Part shown: positions 1 to 4,556 of the stretch, in pieces
Layout of the letters: each line of letters begins with the position of its first letter
How positions within the stretch are numbered: the stretch's first letter is position 1
NCBI GenBank assembly: GCA_015222115.1
Contig: JADFUO010000283.1
Span: 1-5,863, forward strand
DNA: 5,863 bases
Direction of reading: 5' to 3'
Source of the DNA: Bacteroidota bacterium
GTDB lineage: Bacteria; Bacteroidota; Bacteroidia; Bacteroidales; JADFUO01
Made by a program: the position numbers and the translations under genes
The notes under the pieces: generated by a model
The model's input: the letters and a program-made list of their open reading frames with translations, nothing else
Told to the model about the DNA's origin: nothing
Databases searched by the model: none

Positions 1-1
1 A

Positions 2-316
2 TATATTTTTGTTGCTTATGGAACGAGTGCACGAATTTGCCAGAAAGCAATTCAACTGGCACGTGAAAAAGGAATAAAAGTCGGTTTGTTTCGTCCTATC
101 ACACTTTATCCATTCCCGAAAAAAGAAATTAATGAACTTTCAAAAAAAGTAAAAGGATTGCTTTCTGTTGAAATGAGCGCAGGGCAAATGGTTGAAGATG
201 TTTTGCTTGCTGCAGAAAGGAATATTAAAATTGATCACTTTGGTAAAATGGGAGGAATCATTCCTTCACCTGCTGAAGTAGTTGAAGCTTTAGAACAAAA
301 AATTATCGGAGGTTAA
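2..316 (+). CDS. vorB: 2-oxoacid:ferredoxin oxidoreductase alpha subunit, VorB type (C-terminal part only)
   Basis: This is the last 104 codons of a reading frame that is open to the left edge, so the gene is cut by the window and its true start lies outside. A TTG at position 86 is internal, because the same frame continues upstream with conserved sequence (VAYGTSAR, then GIKVGLFRPITLYPFP). In this family that segment belongs to the transketolase C-terminal-like domain of the alpha subunit, which helps bind CoA and the 2-oxoacid in the oxidative decarboxylation of branched-chain 2-oxoacids, 2-oxoglutarate or pyruvate to acyl-CoA. The GLFRPITLYPFP motif is typical of VorB/KorA proteins rather than pyruvate synthase PorA. 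The substrate cannot be fixed from this fragment. The gene ends five bases before the beta subunit, indicating one operon and a cytoplasmic alpha-beta-gamma complex. A ferredoxin-like delta subunit would be expected upstream. Confidence 0.88.
   Translation, partial: YIFVAYGTSARICQKAIQLAREKGIKVGLFRPITLYPFPKKEINELSKKVKGLLSVEMSAGQMVEDVLLAAERNIKIDHFGKMGGIIPSPAEVVEALEQKIIGG
308..312 (+). promoter_or_regulatory. Shine-Dalgarno site for the beta subunit gene
   Basis: GGAGG lies inside the last codons of the alpha subunit gene, nine bases before the ATG at 322. It supports that start over a second in-frame ATG at 391, which has no such site. A strong site is notable because many Bacteroidetes genes lack one. 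Confidence 0.7.
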
Positions 317-321
317 CAATT

Positions 322-1110
322 ATGGAAGAAAACATAAAAAAAGATAATATTCGTAAAGAAGAAAATATAGTTTACAAAAAAACTAAGCTTATGACCGACA
401 AGGTGCTAAGCTATTGCCCTGGTTGCGGACATGGAACAATACATCGCATCATTATGGAAGTTGTGGATGAAATGGGAATCCAGTCTGAAACTTTAGGTAT
501 AGCACCTGTTGGGTGTGCAGTACTTGCTTACGAATTTATGGATATTGACATGCAGGAAGCTGCTCATGGCAGGGCTCCTGCAATGGCAACTGCAATGAAA
601 AGGTTGATGCCCGAAAAATATATATTTTCTTATCAGGGTGATGGCGACTTGGCTGCAATTGGAACCGCTGAAACTATTCATGCTTGTAACAGAGGAGAAA
701 ATATTACAATAATTTTTGTAAATAACGGTATTTATGGCATGACAGGCGGACAAATGGCTCCTACCACCCTACCCGGAATGAAATCATCAACTTCACCTTA
801 TGGAAGGGATGTTGCTACAATGGGATATCCTTTAAAAATAACAGAACTAATTGCTCAATTACCCGGCACTTACTTTGTTACAAGGCAGGCTGTTCACACA
901 CCTGCTAATGTTAGGAAAACAAAAAAAGCTATCAGAAAGGCTTTTGAAAATCAAAAATTAAAAAAAGGATTATCATTTGTTGAAGTTGTTTCTAACTGTA
1001 ACTCCGGTTGGAAAATGGCTCCTGTTCAGGCTAATGAATGGATGGTAGAAAATATGTTTCCGTTCTATCCATTAGGAGATATTAAAATTGAGGGAGAGTT
1101 ACTTAAATAA
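322..1110 (+). CDS. 2-oxoacid:ferredoxin oxidoreductase beta subunit (TPP-binding, KorB/PorB type)
   Basis: This 262-residue protein is the thiamine diphosphate-binding subunit of a 2-oxoacid:ferredoxin oxidoreductase. Visible motifs are CPGCGH at residues 32-37, GDGDLA at 106-111 and the paired Asn at 134-135, which together form the classic TPP/Mg site. They are followed by IYGMTGGQMAPTT, typical of this family. Cys32, Cys35 and a further Cys such as Cys65 or the later Cys near residue 225 are candidates for the [4Fe-4S] cluster seen in beta subunits. The length is normal for the family. The start at 322 is chosen because of the GGAGG site and because the conserved N-terminal ENIVYKK segment precedes the second Met; the first 15 residues are Lys/Glu-rich and probably not conserved. 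It pairs with the alpha subunit just upstream and the gamma subunit downstream. Names in use are korB, vorA or porB depending on substrate, and the sequence alone does not decide. Confidence 0.93.
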   Translation: MEENIKKDNIRKEENIVYKKTKLMTDKVLSYCPGCGHGTIHRIIMEVVDEMGIQSETLGIAPVGCAVLAYEFMDIDMQEAAHGRAPAMATAMKRLMPEKYIFSYQGDGDLAAIGTAETIHACNRGENITIIFVNNGIYGMTGGQMAPTTLPGMKSSTSPYGRDVATMGYPLKITELIAQLPGTYFVTRQAVHTPANVRKTKKAIRKAFENQKLKKGLSFVEVVSNCNSGWKMAPVQANEWMVENMFPFYPLGDIKIEGELLK

Positions 1111-1113
1111 TTA

Positions 1114-1219
1114 CTAATTAACCTAATTTCTAATTGACCTAATTTTAATCGAATATTTGGACATTTTAAATTTGAATTTCGTATTTTATTAGAGCAATTA
1201 GGTTAATTAGAGCAATTAG
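1114..1219. repeat. Intergenic direct/inverted repeat element between beta and gamma subunit genes
   Basis: Left side: a 16-base unit, CTAATTAACCTAATTT (1114-1129), is repeated directly next to itself at 1130-1145 with one change (A to G). Right side: ATTAGAGCAATTAG occurs at 1188-1201 and again at 1206-1219. The arms are inverted relative to each other: 1114-1128 is the exact reverse complement of 1196-1210 (15 bp), enclosing 67 bases. The structure could form a long AT-rich hairpin in the mRNA between two subunits of one enzyme, or could be a small interspersed repeat. It has no coding capacity. Confidence 0.75.
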
Positions 1220-1305
1220 AAATTTAAAATTAAATAATAAAATCAAAGCTTCAGGATAAAATTCCGATACAATTAAATAATTTTGTTAATAAATAAATTA
1301 AAGAA

Positions 1306-1857
1306 ATGACTGAAGAAATAATTATTGCCGGATTTGGAGGACAAGGTGTTCTTTCAATGGGAAAAATACTTGCATACTCAGGAATAATGCAGGATCAGGA
1401 AGTAAGTTGGATGCCCTCTTATGGTCCTGAAATGCGTGGCGGTACTGCTAATGTTACTGTAATTTTAAGTGATGATAAAGTCAGTTCACCCATTCTTACT
1501 GAATTTGATACAGCAATAGTTCTGAACCAGCAATCAATGGATAAATTTGAAAATACTGTTAAACCCGGTGGTTATTTATTGTACGACCCCAATGGAATAT
1601 CCCACCCAACTAAAAGAAAAGATATTAATATTTATAAAGTTGAAGGAGCTAAAATAGCTTCCGCAATGGGAAACGCTAAAATATTTAATATGGTTGTGTT
1701 GGGTGCCTATTTAAAAATGAGACCTCTTGTAAAACTTGATAATGTAATTAAAGGCCTAAAAAAATCATTACCGGAGCGTTATCATAATCTAATCCCATTG
1801 AACGAAAAAGCAATTATTAGAGGAATGGATAATCTTGAAGAAGTTCAGAAAGTATGA
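1306..1857 (+). CDS. 2-oxoacid:ferredoxin oxidoreductase gamma subunit (KorC/VorC type)
   Basis: This 183-residue protein is the gamma subunit of the same complex. It carries the nucleotide-like glycine-rich motif GFGGQGV at residues 9-15 and the block SWMPSYGPEMRGGTAN near residues 34-49, both hallmarks of the pyruvate/ketoisovalerate oxidoreductase gamma domain. The length fits the stand-alone gamma subunit (about 180 residues). It starts at an ATG preceded only by a weak purine stretch (AAAG). The gene is separated from the beta subunit by 195 bases holding the repeat element, which is a large gap for subunits of one complex, so it may have partly separate expression. Its stop codon overlaps the start of the carbonic anhydrase gene (ATGA), implying translational coupling. 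The role is known from the family; substrate choice is not visible here. Confidence 0.92.
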   Translation: MTEEIIIAGFGGQGVLSMGKILAYSGIMQDQEVSWMPSYGPEMRGGTANVTVILSDDKVSSPILTEFDTAIVLNQQSMDKFENTVKPGGYLLYDPNGISHPTKRKDINIYKVEGAKIASAMGNAKIFNMVVLGAYLKMRPLVKLDNVIKGLKKSLPERYHNLIPLNEKAIIRGMDNLEEVQKV

Positions 1858-2426
1858 ATACAAAAGAATTAATAGAAATTATAATTAATGGAAATGATAA
1901 ATTTGTAAAAAATCATAACAAAGAATATTTTAAAGATCATTTTGATAAACAGAATCCGAATATTACTTTGGTTACATGCTCCGATTCAAGAGTACAACCT
2001 GATGTAATTCTTCCAGATTCAATAAATAAAATATTTATTATCAGAAATATCGGCAACCAGATACCTTCAAATGAAGGTTCTGTAGATTACGGAATTTATC
2101 ACCTTAAAACACCTGTTCTATTGATTTTAGGACATTCGGATTGCGGAGCTATCAAAGCTTTTTTAAAAGGTTACAACGATGAACCTGATACTATAAAACA
2201 TGAACTTGACAATCTTAAACCTGTTATTTTAAAAGAAGATGAATTAATAGAAAACATCAGAAAAAATATAAATTTTCAGGTTGATATTGCAATAAAAAAA
2301 TATAAAGAACTTATTCAAAATGGAGAATTAGCCGTTGTTGGAGCATATTATGATTTTAAAAACGATCTACAAAAAGATTACGGCAGATTGACAGTGATAA
2401 ATATTAACGGGGAGAATAATAATTAA
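1854..2426 (+). CDS. beta-class carbonic anhydrase
   Basis: This 190-residue protein interconverts CO2 and bicarbonate in the cytoplasm. The zinc ligands of the beta class are visible: Cys42 in the CSDSR motif (42-46), then His94 and Cys97 in HSDCGA (94-99). Asp44 and Arg46 form the usual catalytic dyad. The stretch IIRNIGN (62-68) and the C-terminal GAYYDF and ININGE segments also fit the family. Length is normal for short prokaryotic beta enzymes, with no signal peptide. The ATG overlaps the TGA of the gamma subunit gene by one-base sharing (ATGA), and there is no good separate ribosome site, so translation probably depends on the upstream gene. The inferred job is to supply or remove the CO2 used or released by the 2-oxoacid oxidoreductase encoded just upstream. 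All active-site residues are present, so the enzyme is probably active. Confidence 0.93.
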   Translation: MNTKELIEIIINGNDKFVKNHNKEYFKDHFDKQNPNITLVTCSDSRVQPDVILPDSINKIFIIRNIGNQIPSNEGSVDYGIYHLKTPVLLILGHSDCGAIKAFLKGYNDEPDTIKHELDNLKPVILKEDELIENIRKNINFQVDIAIKKYKELIQNGELAVVGAYYDFKNDLQKDYGRLTVININGENNN

Positions 2427-2464
2427 TCGCTTAACCCGAATAATTCATAACGCAGTGAAGCTGC

Positions 2465-2488
2465 AAACAAATTGATTTCTGTTTTTTT
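2465..2488 (+). terminator. Possible weak terminator after carbonic anhydrase
   Basis: AAACAAA (2465-2471) can pair with TTTCTGTTT (2476-2484, one bulged C), followed by more T in a run of seven at 2482-2488. A 4-bp GCAG/CTGC hairpin (2452-2464) lies just before it. The position, about 40 bases after the carbonic anhydrase stop, is right for the end of the operon, but the stem is AT-rich and weak. Confidence 0.3.
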
Positions 2489-2512
2489 ATCTTGACTTGC
2501 ACATAACATTGA

Positions 2513-2543
2513 TATTCAATCCCGAGTATTCAGGATTAGAATA
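2513..2543. repeat. Inverted repeat between convergent genes
   Basis: TATTCAATCC (2513-2522) pairs with GGATT-A-GAATA (2533-2543), 10 bp with one bulged A and a 10-base loop. It lies between the convergent carbonic anhydrase and hypB genes. There is no T run on either side, so it could be an mRNA 3'-end stabilising hairpin rather than a true terminator. It overlaps the neighbouring stem by two bases, so the two could be alternative folds. Confidence 0.35.
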
Positions 2544-2570
2544 AAAGTTTGTTAGAAAAACAAAGTTTTA
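2542..2570 (-). terminator. Candidate terminator of the hypAB transcript
   Basis: TAAAA-G-TTTGTT (2542-2553) pairs with AACAAA-G-TTTTA (2559-2570), 11 bp around one G-G mismatch and a 5-base loop. It lies 15 bases past the hypB stop. Read on the minus strand, the right arm gives ACTTTTATT, a short T-rich end. It is AT-rich and symmetrical, so it might act in both directions. Confidence 0.35.
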
Positions 2571-2585
2571 TAAGATAATAATATA

Positions 2586-3476
2586 TCAACCGATTTGCGA
2601 CTTAAGCCATTCATGCCATTTGTCCATGCCTTCGCCGGTTTTAACTGATAATTCGAAAAATTCAAGATGATGATTTACCTGATGTGCATATTCTTTGGCT
2701 TTATTTATATCAAAATCAACGTAAGGTAAAAGGTCGGTTTTATTGATTATACATATATCTGACGATTGAAACATTGTAGGATATTTTATAGGCTTGTCCT
2801 CGCCTTCGGTAACACTGATTATTACAATCCGCTTTGATTCACCTAAATCAAATAATGAAGGACAAATAAGGTTGCCGACATTTTCAATAATTAACAGAGA
2901 ATTATTTTCAACTTCAAGTTTTTTCACTGCCTTATTTATCATATCTGCGTCTAAGTGACAACCGTTTCCTGTATTTATCTGTACTACAGGAGCACCTGCT
3001 GCTTCAATTCTGTTAGCATCATTCATGGTTTGCTGGTCACCTTCAATAATATAAAAGTTGACATCTTTACTTAAATCTTTAATTGATCTTTCAATCAAAC
3101 TTGTTTTTCCTGAGCCGGGCGAACTTACTAAATTTAAGGCAAAGATATTTTTTGCTTCAAAGAAACCACGGTTTCTTTCGGCAATTAAATTATTTTTATG
3201 AAGTATATCAGTTTCAACCTTAATTTCAGTTCCATGTGAATGCTTGTGTTGATAATCATGATGATGATGAGCATGATCACTTTCTTCATGATGGTGATGA
3301 TGTTCATGGTTATAGTCATGTGTATGGGCATGTGAATGACTGTGAGCATGTTCACTACCATCATGTAAATGACTATGAGAATGAGTGTGAGTATGTTCAG
3401 GATTATTTTCAATCGTTTCACCGGGTTTTCTTATACTGAATGAATTACTTTCACCGCAACCGCATGTTTCGCACAT
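2586..3476 (-). CDS. hypB: hydrogenase nickel incorporation GTPase HypB with His-rich nickel-binding segment
   Basis: HypB is the SIMIBI-class GTPase that, with HypA, delivers nickel to the large subunit of [NiFe]-hydrogenase. The 296-residue product begins MCETCGCG, matching the N-terminal high-affinity metal site of HypB (CxxCGC). Residues 28-81 then hold 26 His in 54 residues, a nickel-storage segment like those of HypB in rhizobia. The GTPase domain follows: P-loop SSPGSGKTS (118-126), EGDQQT (145-150), the metal-site pair Cys173-His174 in GNGCHLDA, ENVGNLICPS (198-207) with Cys205, and NKTD (245-248) for guanine specificity. All expected G-domain and metal residues are present, so it looks functional. 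The start is supported by AAGGAG six bases upstream. It lies 47 bases after hypA on the same strand, so the two are probably co-transcribed. The His-rich region combines storage and delivery functions that some bacteria split with other proteins. Confidence 0.97.
   Translation of the reverse strand: MCETCGCGESNSFSIRKPGETIENNPEHTHTHSHSHLHDGSEHAHSHSHAHTHDYNHEHHHHHEESDHAHHHHDYQHKHSHGTEIKVETDILHKNNLIAERNRGFFEAKNIFALNLVSSPGSGKTSLIERSIKDLSKDVNFYIIEGDQQTMNDANRIEAAGAPVVQINTGNGCHLDADMINKAVKKLEVENNSLLIIENVGNLICPSLFDLGESKRIVIISVTEGEDKPIKYPTMFQSSDICIINKTDLLPYVDFDINKAKEYAHQVNHHLEFFELSVKTGEGMDKWHEWLKSQIG
3234..3395 (-). repeat. Low-complexity His-codon tract in hypB
   Basis: These 54 codons encode residues 28-81 of HypB. 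Alternating His patterns (HTHTHSHSH, HAHSHSHAHTH) are followed by His runs (HEHHHHHEE, HAHHHH). The repetitive CAT/CAC-rich DNA opens spurious frames on both strands that are not genes. Such tracts expand and contract readily, so length is likely to differ between relatives. Confidence 0.85.
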
Positions 3477-3482
3477 AATTAG

Positions 3483-3488
3483 CTCCTT
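3483..3488 (-). promoter_or_regulatory. Shine-Dalgarno site of hypB
   Basis: The minus strand reads AAGGAG, ending six bases before the hypB ATG (3474-3476). It fixes the start at the Met before the conserved CETCGCG segment. Confidence 0.65.
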
Positions 3489-3523
3489 TCTTTTTTTTAC
3501 AAAATTAATAATTAGTTTGGTAT

Positions 3524-3865
3524 CTATTCAACTTTTAAAGATTTCACTCTTAATTCTTTTCCTGATATTATTTCTGTTTTAAATTCATTGCAATTCGGAC
3601 AAGGTGAATACAAATCCTCAATTTTAAAAATATGTAAACAATTCAGGCATTTTGCTTTTGCTTGTATTTCAGTAATTTTTATTTTTGCTTTTCCCAAAAC
3701 CGAATCTTTTACTGCTTCCTGCAAGGCAAACTCAAGTGCTTCTAAAACAATTCCCGACATTGTTCCGATTTCCAATTCAATTTCATAAACTTTTTTTGCA
3801 TTTGCTTTTTTTGTCTCTTCATCGGCAATATCAACAATATTCATTGCAATTGACAGTTCGTGCAT
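3524..3865 (-). CDS. hypA: hydrogenase nickel incorporation protein HypA
   Basis: HypA is the nickel metallochaperone that works with HypB to load Ni into the [NiFe]-hydrogenase large subunit. The 113-residue product has the normal HypA length and starts with the conserved MHELSIA, in which His2 (with Glu3) is the known nickel ligand region. The structural zinc site is intact: Cys73 and Cys76 (CLNC), then Cys89 and Cys92 (CPNC). The segment EIGTMSGIVLEALEFAL (residues 32-48) matches the family core. The start is certain because Met must directly precede His2. There is no clear ribosome site upstream, unlike hypB. It is the first gene of a minus-strand hypA-hypB pair and is divergent from the Cys-rich gene at 4091, with 225 bases between them. 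In some organisms a close relative (HybF) serves other isoenzymes; the sequence does not separate these. Confidence 0.96.
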   Translation of the reverse strand: MHELSIAMNIVDIADEETKKANAKKVYEIELEIGTMSGIVLEALEFALQEAVKDSVLGKAKIKITEIQAKAKCLNCLHIFKIEDLYSPCPNCNEFKTEIISGKELRVKSLKVE

Positions 3866-3889
3866 ATAAAATTATTTTAAATATTTTGC

Positions 3890-3897
3890 CAAAATTA
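3890..3897 (-). promoter_or_regulatory. Candidate Bacteroidetes -7 element of the hypAB promoter
   Basis: The minus strand reads TAATTTTG, matching the Bacteroidetes -7 pattern TAnnTTTG, 24 bases before the hypA ATG. About 20 bases further upstream the sequence is TTTTTC-like rather than a clean TTTG, so the -33 half is poor. It would give a short leader of about 20 bases. Confidence 0.4.
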
Positions 3898-3934
3898 TAA
3901 ATAATTATTATGGTTATCAGAAAAACTGTTTATA

Positions 3935-3966
3935 TTTGATATTTCAAAATATATTTTCTAACTTTG
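3935..3966 (+). promoter_or_regulatory. Bacteroidetes-type promoter P1 of the Cys-rich protein gene
   Basis: TTTG (3935-3938), then 20 bases, then TAACTTTG (3959-3966). This matches the known Bacteroidetes sigma-factor pattern TTTG/TAnnTTTG at both elements and in spacing. It reads towards the gene at 4091. Confidence 0.6.
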
Positions 3967-3993
3967 TTTAAAAAAATAAATTTTGTATTTTTG
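3963..3993 (+). promoter_or_regulatory. Bacteroidetes-type promoter P2 of the Cys-rich protein gene
   Basis: TTTG (3963-3966, which is also the end of the P1 -7 element), then 19 bases, then TATTTTTG (3986-3993). The two promoters interlock, so the same TTTG serves two roles. A start near 4000 would leave a leader of about 90 bases before the ATG at 4091. AT-rich DNA gives chance matches, but two full matches in series are unlikely to be accidental. Confidence 0.55.
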
Positions 3994-4079
3994 CCAAAAA
4001 AATCTATACAACTTTATTTAATTAATTTTAAAAATATTATACCAAAAATTAAAATCAAGAATCAAAAATTCATAATATC

Positions 4080-4085
4080 AGGAGG
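4080..4085 (+). promoter_or_regulatory. Strong Shine-Dalgarno site of the Cys-rich protein gene
   Basis: AGGAGG lies five bases before the ATG at 4091 (TTTTA between). It is the strongest ribosome site in the window and confirms both start and strand of this gene. Confidence 0.7.
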
Positions 4086-4090
4086 TTTTA

Positions 4091-4492
4091 ATGGATAAAT
4101 TTGTTAACATAAATGTAAAATGTACAAAGTGTGGTAAATCATTAATGGACCACCAGAACATGATTAATAATATGCCAAGTATTGCACTGAATATCGGGTT
4201 TAAAGATAAATCAGGTAAAATCTGGCTTTGTTCTAATTATGGTTGCCATGAACATAAAAAAAATATTGAAATCCCCGATAAAGAAATTGTAAATTTTTAC
4301 TGCCCTCATTGTGAAGAGTTCCTGAATTCAGATATTAAATGTAAAACATGTGAAGCTCCTATGGTAAAGTTTAATATTGATATTGGCGGAATAGTGAGTA
4401 TATGTTCAAGAAAAGGCTGTACCAACCATTATGTTATGTTTGAAGACCTTTCAACAGCCATAAGCAGATTTCACAGGGCTTATGGTATGTAA
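4091..4492 (+). CDS. Cys-rich zinc-ribbon-like protein of unknown function inside the hyp cluster
   Basis: I do not recognise this 133-residue protein. It has 10 Cys: pairs CTKC (11-14), CPHC (71-74) and CKTC (84-87), plus two copies of the pattern C-S-x2-G-C-x2-H, at 47-55 (CSNYGCHEH) and 105-113 (CSRKGCTNH). Each copy is preceded by a beta-like stretch (IALNIGF...IWL and FNIDIGGIVSI) and, further back, by a CxxC pair, so the protein looks like an internal duplication of a CxxC...CSx2GCx2H unit. CPHC-x9-CKTC in the middle resembles a double zinc ribbon. No signal peptide or membrane segment is seen, so it is probably cytoplasmic and binds zinc or another metal. It lies on the opposite strand to hypA/hypB (divergent) and hypE (convergent, 64 bases between stop codons). 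Strong promoter and ribosome-site matches show that it is a real gene. A role in hydrogenase maturation or its regulation is a guess from location only. Confidence 0.85.
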   Translation: MDKFVNINVKCTKCGKSLMDHQNMINNMPSIALNIGFKDKSGKIWLCSNYGCHEHKKNIEIPDKEIVNFYCPHCEEFLNSDIKCKTCEAPMVKFNIDIGGIVSICSRKGCTNHYVMFEDLSTAISRFHRAYGM

Positions 4493-4556
4493 TTAATTTA
4501 TCCGTAAATACAGGATATTATAAGATGTTTTAATCAAAAATACCAATAAACACTAA

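Noticed and set aside
391..393. Alternative start of the beta subunit gene at the second ATG
   Set aside because: It has no ribosome site and would remove the IVYKK segment that relatives keep before CPGCGH; the ATG at 322 has GGAGG.
493..753. Minus-strand open frame opposite the beta subunit gene
   Set aside because: It lies wholly within a well-supported gene carrying TPP motifs, and its product shows no recognisable domain.
1114..1219. CRISPR-like array between the beta and gamma subunit genes
   Set aside because: Repeat units are 14-16 bases, AT-rich, directly adjacent or 4 bases apart, and inverted between sides; there are no regular unique spacers and no cas genes.
1278..1285. TAATTTTG as a promoter -7 element for the gamma subunit gene
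   Set aside because: It matches TAnnTTTG, but there is no TTTG-like -33 at 19-21 bases upstream and the DNA is very AT-rich, so a chance match is likely. A weak internal promoter is not excluded.
3185..3439. Open frames on both strands across the hypB His tract
   Set aside because: They arise from the repetitive CAT/ATG codon pattern of the His-rich segment; the products are low-complexity and hypB is certain here.
3588..3900. Plus-strand open frames opposite hypA
   Set aside because: They are shadows of hypA, which has all its metal-binding residues and the correct length.
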